A DNA stretch of 13,385 bases from Planctomycetaceae bacterium (GCA_003506095.1 DNWZ01000125.1:1-13385), one strand, 5' to 3'. Positions 1 through 8,200 are shown, counted from the stretch's first letter. The notes: generated by a model from the sequence alone, not told the origin. Numbers and translations are program-made.

Positions 1-1678
1 CGACCGCCAGTAAGAATCTACGCGAAGCATCCTGCTCCATTGCGCTTTTTCCACTTGAGAAAACGGCCGGGTCTACGGGCGGGAAAGACGCATTGTCAGC
101 CTCGCTGTTGGAAAAAAATGCCTTGTCCGGCCGTGAAAACTCCCCGTTTTTGAGACGCACGATCAGAGTACTTTTTAAACAGTTCAAGTCTGCGCTTTCA
201 CTAAGTTCCTTAAACAAGAAAGAATAAAATTTTTGAAACCAATCAGCACCTTTTCCCGCAAACAAACCGTCGAAACTTTTGCTGAGTTCAGGTTGTTTGT
301 ACTTGTAAACATTGGCGTCCCAGTACTGACTCTCATTTCTTCGCTTGACCAGAAGGTCAACAAGCTCACCTGCGTCCCATCGCTTAATTTCAAGCCTTGA
401 AAGAAAACGGTCCGCATGGCTACTTCGCTGCGGAGCAGCGACTGCCCAGTCCGCGATACTCCCTTCACCAACTAGTTGCGATAGATCCTCTTTAGGAAAC
501 AATTCCTTCATAATGGCTTTTGCTTGCAGCAGTCGTCTAGCCGGTAGATGTGTCTTTGATTGTGTTGGGGTCAATGGTTGCGAATTCATTGCTTCGACGA
601 TCGCTTCGGCAATACAGCGGTAACGGCGAGGCAACGTGTCATGCTCATGCGGCAATACATTTAGGAAGTCAACTGTTAACAAGCCCAGATCGCGGACCAA
701 TGCTAAAGCACTGGCCGCTAATTTCGCAAGTTGCTCAAATAAAGGCTCGTTGGCAGGTGTGTCCTTAACGCTTGCGCGACTCAACTCGGGGACGAAAGGT
801 GCGTGAAGGTGAAAACGCAGCCCAGACACCTCTTTTTCGGCAGGGAAGTAGACAGACACGCGAGATGGCTCTGCCGGAACAATACGGTAATGATTGGCAA
901 CATCGACAAAGTTTGGCGATGATGCAGGCTCCCCAATTCTTTCAAGCGGAAACGCCAATGATACATTCTGTGTCGGTAAATCAGTGACCGGGCTAGAAAA
1001 CCGGAGGAAGCATGAACTAGTAATCGCCTTTTCATCGACATATTTTTGAACCTCAATGAGATGCGGTGTGTGCTCTACCCGTTTCAACTTACCACGAACA
1101 TTTTTTGATATCGTCCACCTAACAACTTTTATATTTTTAAGAAAAATCAGCAATTCTTCAGAAAGCGACTCCAGCCCTTCAGCCGTTTCAGCAAACGCAT
1201 CGCCGGCCGACTTCTTGGGGTTATTGAATGGAAAGCGAAAAACCGTCCATTGCCCAAAACTTCCCTGGCCTGGTATTTCTTTGGGCAATACTAAGTCACT
1301 GATCTGGAAGTTGAACGTTGGTGACCAAATCGAAGGTGTCTCGCAGTAGGCAAACACAGCTTTAAACCCGACCCCAAATCGACCAATTTTATCCTCGTCG
1401 TCCCCTTTTGTCCCTTTACCAATATTTGTGATCCCCAAGACATCCTCTTCCGTAAACGACCGACCGTCATGGGCAAAAACTAACTGGCTATCCTCTAGTT
1501 GGAACTTTACGTGTTCCGCACCAGTGTCCTCGGCGTTTTGCAGTAACTCGTAAATAAAGTGGGCCTTGTCTGGGTATAGCTCTTCCACCAATTTGCGGAG
1601 CCCTGAATACTCGTCGTCAACAAGAACATCGGCTAGTTTTTTTCGCTTTTCGCGAACCTGTTCAATGAATCTCATCAT
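1..1678 (-). CDS. Sacsin/Hsp90-like GHKL ATPase, 3' end outside window
   Basis: The frame is open for 559 codons from ATG at 1678 to the left edge, so the protein is larger than seen. Residues 38-110 carry the sacsin N-terminal ATP-binding signature. The N-box is ELLQNAED (44-51, with E44 as likely general base and N48 as Mg ligand), followed by HDGRSF (70-75) and the glycine lid GRFGVGFKAVF (99-109). The spacing and the 'IGKGTK' segment (86-91) before the lid are as in sacsin-type proteins. This fold binds ATP and drives clamp or chaperone-like conformational change. Residues from about 115 to 330 look like the continuing sacsin repeat-type fold, and the rest is unrecognised; a C-terminal effector domain may lie outside the window. 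A second in-frame ATG follows immediately at 1675. The gene overlaps the HEPN-helicase gene by 4 bp, so the products probably act together. The ATPase identity is secure; the biological role is inferred. Confidence 0.9.
   Translation of the reverse strand, partial: MMRFIEQVREKRKKLADVLVDDEYSGLRKLVEELYPDKAHFIYELLQNAEDTGAEHVKFQLEDSQLVFAHDGRSFTEEDVLGITNIGKGTKGDDEDKIGRFGVGFKAVFAYCETPSIWSPTFNFQISDLVLPKEIPGQGSFGQWTVFRFPFNNPKKSAGDAFAETAEGLESLSEELLIFLKNIKVVRWTISKNVRGKLKRVEHTPHLIEVQKYVDEKAITSSCFLRFSSPVTDLPTQNVSLAFPLERIGEPASSPNFVDVANHYRIVPAEPSRVSVYFPAEKEVSGLRFHLHAPFVPELSRASVKDTPANEPLFEQLAKLAASALALVRDLGLLTVDFLNVLPHEHDTLPRRYRCIAEAIVEAMNSQPLTPTQSKTHLPARRLLQAKAIMKELFPKEDLSQLVGEGSIADWAVAAPQRSSHADRFLSRLEIKRWDAGELVDLLVKRRNESQYWDANVYKYKQPELSKSFDGLFAGKGADWFQKFYSFLFKELSESADLNCLKSTLIVRLKNGEFSRPDKAFFSNSEADNASFPPVDPAVFSSGKSAMEQDASRRFLLAV
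1675..1678 (-). promoter_or_regulatory. ATGA stop/start overlap (translational coupling)
   Basis: On the minus strand the helicase ends ...GGT TCT GAA TGA and the ATPase starts ATG ATG AGA, sharing the four bases ATGA. This is the classic overlap for termination-reinitiation, which would keep the two products near a fixed ratio. The doubled ATG offers two adjacent start positions. Confidence 0.85.
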
Positions 1679-4600
1679 TCAGAACCTTGGGTAACTGTAA
1701 TCGTTCCGAAAACAACGGGCCGTGAGTGAATGTCCGCTGCCTCCGCCGATTTCTTTAATTCAGACATTCGTCGATCACCGTCCGCTTGCGCCGAGGCCAA
1801 CTCACGTTGCTTCATCAGCGCGATTTTCTCGTTTGTTGCTGCTGCAAGCTGGTCTTGCAGCAGTTTACATCTTGCTAGCTGGCTTGCCGCCAGGCTCTGT
1901 ATACGATGATCGACCAGATCGCGATTGCTGGCCATGTGATCGGCCCTTGCTTGATTCCACTTGGTGTGATGCCTTTCCTCAAGCAACGGTCTTACATCGC
2001 TCTCACAAGCAACGGCCTGCGGCGTATCCAACGCAACTGGCAGCAGTTCCAAGAGGTTTGACTCGACTTCTGGGCTTACCGAGACCGCTACCAACGAATC
2101 ATCCGGCTTTACACCGACTTTTCGCCATTGGTAAATGGCAAAAGGGTGCTTTCCCAGTGGCAAGGATTTGTCCTCAACGGCAAGGTGAATCGACATTGAA
2201 TCTCGTTCACCGAGCGTATCGGCCGCTTGGCGAACCAGTGGGTGTAGTACATTTAGATAAACCGCGTCGCGATTGTCAGTCGCGGTTTGCTGATCAAACG
2301 TTATTGGGAGATTAGGCACTTGGCCCTTTAGGAAGGATTCCCATTGTCGCCATACCGGCTCGCTCGACCGAGGTTTTTTTCGCAAGTTGTCGAGCAAAAG
2401 ACCGCGAGCCTGCAGATTCAGTCGCAGCGTCTTCAGCGGTTTTTCACCGAGAATGTATTCGCCGGAGGGTTCGAGTAAGGTGGCAAAAAATGCTTCGATC
2501 GTTTTTTGCAGCGATGCTGGCGACAGCCAGAACGACTCTGCCTCTTCAAGCTGCTGTTGCCAAGACTGATTCGGGACGCTCAGGCCAAACAACTCCGCTT
2601 GTTTTGCCTCGAGCGCCTGCTCCTCGTGTATCCGTCGGATGCTATTGTCGGCAAGTTGCTGCAGCCGCGCATCTCGCTGAGCCGTTGTCAGCGTGAATGA
2701 CTCCTCGATCGTGCGTAACTCTTGAGTAATTTGGCCGAGAATCTCCTCGCTTCCTCCGACCGACCGGTTGAAAACGCCAATTCGCAGTAAGCAACGCTCG
2801 TAGATCTCCGCATCAACGGTACCGGGCGTAATCAAGTTAACAATCGCGACAGATTCGCTTTTTTGACCGTAACGATCGATACGCCCGATTCGTTGCTCGA
2901 TCCGCATGGGATTCCACGGAAGGTCGTAATTGACCATCAAGTCACAGAATTGAAAGTCCAAGCCTTCACACCCAACTTCGGATGACAGAAGAACATCGAT
3001 CGCATCCTCGCATTCTTTGTCCATTGCGAATCGACTTCTCAGTTCCGCTCGGACCTCATCAGGAATGCCGCCATGGATGACCCCAAACCGAAACCCTTCG
3101 TTTTCACATCGCTCAGCCAAATAGCTGAGTGTGTGACGGAAGGTGGTGAACAACAGCGATTTGTTCTTTGCCATTCGACTTTTGTCACGTAACACCCGCA
3201 ACAATGCTTCAGCTTTTTGGTCATACGGATCAAGCCTGTCGGCAAGCTGTAAAACCTCGTCAATGTCGGCTCTTATCTGTGGCATTAATCCGGAATCAAT
3301 TTCTTCGCACTCATCACCGCCTTCGTCACTCGTTTCAAGGTTCTGCAGCTTTCCAGCAAGAATGTCGCTTAGCAGTGGCTTCAATCCATACAAACAGCTA
3401 GCAGCTTGGCGACGCACCGTTGTCATCATGAACTTGACGTTCTGCTGCTGGTGAACAAATGAAAGTATTTTAGCAATCACGAGCAATAGCTTGTCATGCA
3501 ATTCCTGCTGAGACGGTGTAAACGGAACGTTGAGTGTTTCCGGCGTACGAGTCGTAAACTCACCGATATCTCTTCGGCGTGTCCGGTTGATAAGGGAGCT
3601 GAACGTATACAGTTCCTCAATCGTTCGGGTTACCGAAACTCGGTTCGCATCTTCAATGTCTTCGTTCTTAAGCAGGTCAAATGCCGACTGAAATGCGGGT
3701 GATTCGCGTAAGAAAAGCCGCCCCCACTGCGTCTCGGCGGCTTTACTCAGGTGGCTAGACGCACGGTGCTGCCAGCCCTCTTTAGCGATTCGGCACTCGC
3801 CTGCCGCAGCGTTAATTGGCCCGTTTGGCGCGGCCATTTGATTGAAGCTGGCATGATCAATAATCAGGTCGGGTCGCAACATATTCAGCAGCGTGAAAAG
3901 GTCTTCGCTGCCAAGCTGAACCGGTGTCGCCGATAGAAACACGACAGCTTCTGCGTTCTCGCAGAAGTATCGGACACCCTGGTGCAGGAATGTCTGTGCG
4001 TTGCGTAAATGGTGCGCCTCGTCAACGATCACCAAGTCAAACTTCGGTGGTGGATCCAGCGACAATAGTCCTTCCTTTGCTCTCCGCGTCCGGCCCTCGC
4101 GACCAAAAAGCAAGTTTGAGTCGAACAGCGAAAAAGGGACGATCGCTTTTTCGTACTGTTGCGGCCATTCACCCTCAAGGTCAGTCTCCTGCAGACAGTG
4201 ACGCAGCGTTTGGCCATCAAGTGCCGTGAAACGCTCGTCGAATCGTTTCATTTCAAGAAACCACTTTCGCTCCGCGACCAGCGCCTTGGGGCAGATGATC
4301 AGGACTGACGAAATGTCCATGCGGGCCTTTAACTCTTTAATGATCAGACCCGCTTCGATCGTTTTTCCAACACCGACTTCGTCTGCGATCAAAAGACGTG
4401 GTCTGTCCGCACGTATAAGCTTTATAACCGGACGGTACTGATAAGGGACAAACTGAACGCGGCCACTTCGAAGCGAAAAAAGTTTCGCCGACGATGGCGA
4501 TAAAAGAATCATGCTGGTTAGGAAAGCGTGCAAGTCGTTTGCTGTTTGCGGTCGGGAATCCGCAACAGGCTGTTCATCGGCCTGTAACTGGCTCTCGTAA

Positions 4601-5265
4601 TAGGAAACTATTTTCCCTTCATGAAAGACATTGTATCGAACTTCATTACCAGTCGCATCGATCGCAATGATCGGAACGAGGACTTCGTTCGACGACCTCA
4701 ATCGCACAACATCACCGACTTGGAATAGGCTGCGCGGTCGGTTACTTTCTATCGGTTCCGCGATTCGAACTGGCTCGGTAGTGGGTGCCGATTGAGTGTT
4801 GGTGGGACTTAGCGGTTGGTTTGCCTGCTTGGACGACATTTCACCGATGGCCGCTTCTTTGTAATCCTGGACCTTGCTCCGCAGGACCGAATCAGCCTCG
4901 AGCATTTCCAAGACCCGATCTAGCGTATCCGCGTCGCGATACCGGTCATTGGCGGATACCGCCTGCGTCGAGAGGTGTGCCCACCGATTGCGGATTGATT
5001 GAAGCTCCTTGATCCAACTGCGACCATCTCGTGGCAATCGCAATGAGTTCGACAGCTCATACCAGTTTTGATCGAATATTCGAACCAGCGCAGCAAAGTC
5101 CAGATCCCGAAGGTCACCGATTCTTTTTTCATCAACCAGTCGCTGTTGTTGGAAACTAAGCGAGCTAATCACCTTCTTTCTCCACCAGTCATCGCCAAGC
5201 CGTGGAAGTTGATTGGCAAGGAACCCCGCAAAGGCACGGGTTGAAAGGTGAAGCAAGTCGTTCAT
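1675..5265 (-). CDS. Swt1-type HEPN domain fused to RapA-like SNF2 helicase
   Basis: Numbering is from a possible GTG start at 5316 (1213 aa). I prefer the ATG at 5265 (residue 18, 1196 aa) because the HEPN fold begins right there; neither start has a clear Shine-Dalgarno site. Residues 18-142 match the Swt1 HEPN family, with RNRWAH at 109-114, the R-x4-H motif of HEPN ribonucleases. A Thr/Pro/Gln-rich linker follows (about 160-195), then a small beta-barrel-like segment (198-245, FQVGDVVRL to YYESQL). The SNF2 engine is complete: Walker A DEVGVGKT (312-319), DEAH (432-435), SAT (462-464), motif IV near 722-730, motif V near 776-790 and motif VI QRIGRIDRYGQ (808-818). The C-terminus (about 1130-1200) is charged and probably coiled coil. 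Such engines translocate on dsDNA or remodel protein-DNA complexes. It is the first gene of a coupled pair with the GHKL ATPase; a phage-defence role is inference. Confidence 0.92.
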   Translation of the reverse strand: MNDLLHLSTRAFAGFLANQLPRLGDDWWRKKVISSLSFQQQRLVDEKRIGDLRDLDFAALVRIFDQNWYELSNSLRLPRDGRSWIKELQSIRNRWAHLSTQAVSANDRYRDADTLDRVLEMLEADSVLRSKVQDYKEAAIGEMSSKQANQPLSPTNTQSAPTTEPVRIAEPIESNRPRSLFQVGDVVRLRSSNEVLVPIIAIDATGNEVRYNVFHEGKIVSYYESQLQADEQPVADSRPQTANDLHAFLTSMILLSPSSAKLFSLRSGRVQFVPYQYRPVIKLIRADRPRLLIADEVGVGKTIEAGLIIKELKARMDISSVLIICPKALVAERKWFLEMKRFDERFTALDGQTLRHCLQETDLEGEWPQQYEKAIVPFSLFDSNLLFGREGRTRRAKEGLLSLDPPPKFDLVIVDEAHHLRNAQTFLHQGVRYFCENAEAVVFLSATPVQLGSEDLFTLLNMLRPDLIIDHASFNQMAAPNGPINAAAGECRIAKEGWQHRASSHLSKAAETQWGRLFLRESPAFQSAFDLLKNEDIEDANRVSVTRTIEELYTFSSLINRTRRRDIGEFTTRTPETLNVPFTPSQQELHDKLLLVIAKILSFVHQQQNVKFMMTTVRRQAASCLYGLKPLLSDILAGKLQNLETSDEGGDECEEIDSGLMPQIRADIDEVLQLADRLDPYDQKAEALLRVLRDKSRMAKNKSLLFTTFRHTLSYLAERCENEGFRFGVIHGGIPDEVRAELRSRFAMDKECEDAIDVLLSSEVGCEGLDFQFCDLMVNYDLPWNPMRIEQRIGRIDRYGQKSESVAIVNLITPGTVDAEIYERCLLRIGVFNRSVGGSEEILGQITQELRTIEESFTLTTAQRDARLQQLADNSIRRIHEEQALEAKQAELFGLSVPNQSWQQQLEEAESFWLSPASLQKTIEAFFATLLEPSGEYILGEKPLKTLRLNLQARGLLLDNLRKKPRSSEPVWRQWESFLKGQVPNLPITFDQQTATDNRDAVYLNVLHPLVRQAADTLGERDSMSIHLAVEDKSLPLGKHPFAIYQWRKVGVKPDDSLVAVSVSPEVESNLLELLPVALDTPQAVACESDVRPLLEERHHTKWNQARADHMASNRDLVDHRIQSLAASQLARCKLLQDQLAAATNEKIALMKQRELASAQADGDRRMSELKKSAEAADIHSRPVVFGTITVTQGSE

Positions 5266-5486
5266 GAAGCCAGGTTTGTTCGCGTTGCTTGGGGGTTCTT
5301 TCGCTAGGCAGGGCACTAAGTTTAACCAGCGACGGTTCCCAAGTCAGCAGTATGGAAGCAACATTTTAATTCGTTGCTTCGATGAAGAACGATCGCAAGA
5401 TTTGGCCTCGGCACCGCCGTTTGTTTACCAGGCGTACTTTCGCTACTTTCGCAGTCTTACCCCACCCGATCAAAAAATTTGTTGCT

Positions 5487-5505
5487 AGGGACAAATGGTG
5501 TCCCT
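5487..5505. repeat. Palindrome AGGGACA-AATGG-TGTCCCT
   Basis: Perfect 7-bp arms around a 5-bp centre. It is nearly the same as the palindrome at 5889-5905, with only the central bases and the outermost base differing. It lies about 220 bp upstream of the helicase start. It could be a REP-type element, the end of a small mobile element, or a dimeric regulator site. Confidence 0.6.
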
Positions 5506-5888
5506 GCCCACTTCAGCATGCGGACATGGTGATTATGCTCTGAGCTTAACTTTTGAGCCTATCCTTTAACGGGTCAGCTCGATGGCACTTAGGGCGACGC
5601 GATGTCCGAGGTTTCTCGACCTGATTTCGTCGGGCGATTGAAGAATAGATTGCGAGTCGCAAGCATCGCCGATGATCGTTAGCGGATACAGAATTTGATG
5701 CGATTTAGATGGCCTTCGAAAAATGGGATCACGTGCGGGAATGAATGCAACGCGGTTGGCGGCGAGACGTACCGATGACGCATTTGAGTCGTCGTTCACG
5801 ATGCATTTACGGACTTCTCATGCAAGGATGGTCAAAATCTCGCCATCAAGACCCTCGGCGATGCACCCGTCAACAATTCCTTTCCACT

Positions 5889-5905
5889 GGGACACATGTT
5901 GTCCC
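5889..5905. repeat. Palindrome GGGACA-CATGT-TGTCCC
   Basis: Perfect 6-bp arms and the same arm sequence and spacing as the palindrome at 5487-5505. It lies about 160 bp upstream of the TM2-protein start. The inner ACATGT is itself palindromic. The matched pair argues against chance; function is unknown. Confidence 0.6.
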
Positions 5906-6055
5906 TCGGTGCCGTATCTCGAGTGATTCGCGATTGGTTTTGTTGATAGGATCGATCGACTCGAATCATCCAACACACTGAAAAAGTTTTTGTACTGGAC
6001 CTGTCAAGAACACAGTAGATCTCTTGCAGCGTCTTTTTCACCGAACATAGCAACC

Positions 6056-6060
6056 AAGGA
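6056..6060 (+). promoter_or_regulatory. Shine-Dalgarno AAGGA for the TM2 gene
   Basis: AAGGA sits 6 bases before the ATG at 6067 and fixes that start. It is the clearest ribosome site in the window; the other genes have weak or no visible sites. Confidence 0.7.
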
Positions 6061-6066
6061 TTCCAC

Positions 6067-6741
6067 ATGAGTCGTGATTGGTTTGTCGAACACAACGGAA
6101 AGGCTCTTGGGCCTTTTTCCTCGAGTCAGTTAAAGCAGCTTGCAGTGTCCGCAAAAGTCAATCCCGAGACGAAGGTGCGTCTCGGTGTAAACGGCGAGTG
6201 GTCAAAGGCAAGAAAGGTCCAGGGGCTGTTCACGCAAGTTGGTTTGGTTAAGGAAAAGGCGCAGTTGCCCGCGCCCGCTCCACCAGCGATGCCAGTGTCC
6301 GTCGCTGTCGAGGCAATTCGCCCCGCAGCACCCATCGCCTCGTCCGCTGCAAATAGGGATTGTCCTTTCTGCGGTGAACAGATTGTTGCAACCGCGATTA
6401 AATGCCGCTACTGCAATGAGTTTCTGGACGGACGCCCGAAAGAGATTCACGCGGCGCCTCAGCATATGTTTCAGCACGCAGCTCAACCGGTGGTTAACGT
6501 TACGCATGTTTCGCACAACCATAGCGGCCACTATGGGCCAGGTAAAAGCAAGGCCGTCGCGGTGCTGCTGGCATTGCTACTGGGCGGACTTGGCATTCAC
6601 CACTTCTACATGGGGCGAGCGTTTCGAGGCTTGCTGTATCTTTTATTTTGCTGGACATTCATTCCCGCGATTCTCGCGCTGTTGGAGGCCATTTACTATG
6701 CCTTGATGAGCGAAAAAGATTTTCAGTCGCGTTGCAGATGA
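6067..6741 (+). CDS. GYF_2 / zinc-ribbon / TM2-domain membrane protein
   Basis: A complete 224-residue gene with a good Shine-Dalgarno site. Residues 4-56 form a GYF_2 domain (DWFVEHNGKALGPFS start, conserved GPFS turn), a predicted peptide-binding module. A Pro/Ala-rich linker (67-95) leads to a zinc ribbon with CPFC at 99-102 and CRYC at 113-116. A His-rich linker (about 128-156) precedes a TM2 domain (about 160-212): a first helix AVAVLLALLLGGLG, the loop GIHHFYMGRAFRG, and a second hydrophobic hairpin to YYAL. The TM2 helices probably anchor the cytoplasmic GYF and zinc-ribbon domains to the inner membrane. This architecture is common in planctomycetes, but the cellular role is unknown. 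The gene stands alone, divergent from the helicase operon and convergent with the McrC remnant. I see no link to defence beyond position. Confidence 0.93.
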   Translation: MSRDWFVEHNGKALGPFSSSQLKQLAVSAKVNPETKVRLGVNGEWSKARKVQGLFTQVGLVKEKAQLPAPAPPAMPVSVAVEAIRPAAPIASSAANRDCPFCGEQIVATAIKCRYCNEFLDGRPKEIHAAPQHMFQHAAQPVVNVTHVSHNHSGHYGPGKSKAVAVLLALLLGGLGIHHFYMGRAFRGLLYLLFCWTFIPAILALLEAIYYALMSEKDFQSRCR

Positions 6742-6784
6742 CCTCCGCAAAACCAGACGATTCAATTGTGTCGACTTTGTTTTG

Positions 6785-6810
6785 AAGCACGTCGTTAGCA
6801 GGGTGCTTTA
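6785..6810 (+). terminator. Candidate bidirectional terminator between convergent genes
   Basis: AAGCAC (6785-6790) and GTGCTT (6803-6808) can form a 6-bp stem with a 12-nt loop, followed on the plus strand by TATTTAT. It sits 43 bp after the TM2 stop codon and touches the stop of the McrC remnant. The stem is short and the T-run is broken, so this is only plausible. Confidence 0.35.
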
Positions 6811-7476
6811 TTTATCGGCGAACAAGTTCTGCAAAAGCATCTGCTTGCAACTTTCTGGTCCGCTCGCGATGTTGCATGCGACTGATTCAATCAGCAGTGG
6901 ACGGTTTCCGTAAGTGGTATTGAGCAACACACGGCGTGAAGTTTTTTGATCGCACCGGGTCGGATAGACGAGCGTGGCTCGCTCAGCTTGAAATCCGGCC
7001 GCGTAGGCACACATCTGAAAACGGTCGTTGCGATCTTCGTTGCCAAAGCCACGCTTGTATTTCGCATCCAGCACCCAGCGGTCGCTTCCGCGGACGAGCA
7101 GCGTATCGGCGATCAGCGAACGGTATTTGTCATCAAGCCCGATAGCATCGTGCCACGGGCGAATCGACTTAGACTGAACTCGCCATCCGGTCTGCGGTTC
7201 GAGGTCTCGGCACATTTGAGCGACCGCATCTTCCCATATCCGCGACAAAGATAGTGTGAACGTCTGGCCGCCCAAGCGCCCAGCATGGTCGATGCTCGCC
7301 CCAAGCAAGATCAACCGAGCCAACTGCAATGCTGATCGAGCGGGCTTGTATTTCAGAGTTGCGTATTCGGCAGAGAGCATAATCAGGCAGTATGGGTGTC
7401 GTAAGTAGAAACACCTGGTCTTACATCGGTGGAACGAAGACTGTTCCGTGACTTCTAGTTCCTGGTCTTCATCCAC
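6808..7476 (-). pseudogene. McrC remnant: C-terminal nuclease half of a McrBC-type restriction subunit
   Basis: An open frame of 222 residues matches only the C-terminal part of McrC, the nuclease subunit of the McrBC type IV system that cuts modified DNA. The helical stretch KPARSALQLARLILLG (44-59) and the segment LSRIWEDAV (77-85) are typical of the family. The PD-(D/E)XK core is intact: D124 (in LIAD), D137-A-K139 (in VLDAKYK) and Q154xxxY158 in the following helix. McrC proteins are usually about 350-450 residues, so the N-terminal half that contacts McrB is missing. The first 35 or so codons do not look like McrC. No mcrB lies next to it, and the transposase fossil sits directly behind the break, so insertion or deletion there probably destroyed the gene. 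A free-standing short nuclease is possible but less likely. Confidence 0.75.
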
Positions 7477-7525
7477 ATCGGCTCCAGGCGGATCTGGGTA
7501 TCACCATGCACGGCTACACCCGGCC

Positions 7526-7935
7526 TGCGATCAGACGAATCAGCAGGGCCGCAAATCCGATAAGCATCTACAGGAAGATACCCTGCCCTGAACGTTCCCG
7601 CAGCTTTACCAGGACACCAAATACGTAGAAACGTTCGACGAACTTGTTAACAGGTGAAGGGCGCATTATCATGAAAGCGCCAATCAGATCACCCAAACTG
7701 CAGGGGGCTCGCCGACCGTGTCATCCAAGCGATAAAGCAATAGGCTCTGAACGGCCTTTACGTGATAAACAAGCAGCATCTGGATCAGATCCTGAAAATC
7801 GGGGCCGACTGGTACAATCAAAGAAGAGGCCATTCTGGCCGCGACCACCTGCCGTCGATACGAAACGATGGCGAGACACCGATGGCTGATCCGCATAAGC
7901 ACAAAACCGCCTGCCAGACCGACCTTGGTGGGCAT
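7526..7935 (+). pseudogene. Decayed integrase-core (rve, DDE) transposase
   Basis: Fragments of one integrase-core transposase can be read by switching frames. The first frame has QQGRK, a TGA at 7589, then YQDTKYVETFDELVNR and a TGA at 7655; the DTK echoes the family's RDTKF catalytic segment. The second frame (about 7650-7710) reads GRIIMKAPIRSPKLQG, matching the SPNLNA segment. The third frame reads ADRVIQAIKQ, a TAG at 7741, then NGLYVINKQHLDQILK, DWYNQRRGHSGRDHLP and a family-like end TDLGGH. At least two frameshifts and three stops mean no active enzyme. No inverted-repeat ends were identified, so the IS family is left open. It points away from the McrC remnant and probably marks the event that removed the McrC N-terminus. 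Confidence 0.65.
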
Positions 7936-8200
7936 GTAATCCGTACGGGCTGCGGCCTGATCAACCGGCGCTTAAGACGCTCGCATAATCTGCGTCGCTG
8001 CTGCTCCGGTTGCCGGCTTAACGCCTGGCCGCGCCTTACTCGTCGTCGACGGCCGGTGAAGTGGTGCTACGTAGCGTCCAAACCGCCGGAAACGTAGCAG
8101 CATATGACACGGTTTCAGTATGACGACATTTCGCACCGCTGTCGCTTAACGTCACAAACGGACGCTTAGATTAGGTGGGCCTGGTTTCGCGAGAATCCAA
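7936..8200. other. Gene-free stretch between transposase fossil and dockerin gene
   Basis: The frame open through here (to about 8097) turns Arg- and Cys-rich after the transposase-like end and shows no family, so I read it as non-coding. The only structure seen is an 8-bp inverted repeat TGCTACGT (8065-8072) / ACGTAGCA (8092-8099) with a 19-bp spacer. It could be a remnant IS end or a weak terminator for the fossil. No clear terminator was found for the dockerin gene ending at 8201. Confidence 0.4.

Larger units (their letters stand above)
5266..6066. other. 800-bp intergenic region without a supported gene
   Basis: This lies between the divergently transcribed HEPN-helicase and TM2 genes, so it must hold both promoters, though I can name no convincing -35/-10 pair. 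A 77-codon minus-strand frame at 5566-5799 has no recognisable family and no Shine-Dalgarno site, so I do not call it. The notable structure is a pair of 17-bp palindromes at 5488 and 5889 that bracket about 384 bp. The stretch may be an inserted non-autonomous element or a decayed gene. Confidence 0.6.

Noticed and set aside
1722..2315. 197-codon plus-strand open frame
   Set aside because: It is antisense to the SNF2 helicase C-terminus, has a Pro/Arg/Leu-rich shadow composition and shows no domain.
5266..5316. GTG start at 5316 for the helicase
   Set aside because: It adds 17 residues (Pro/Asn-rich) before the HEPN fold with no Shine-Dalgarno site; the ATG at 5265 begins where the family begins.
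5566..5799. 77-codon minus-strand frame between the palindromes
   Set aside because: No family, no ribosome site and no partner gene; it could be a decayed fragment but cannot be supported.
8065..8099. Inverted repeat TGCTACGT / ACGTAGCA as an IS end
   Set aside because: Short arms with a 19-bp spacer and no second copy or target duplication found near the transposase fossil.
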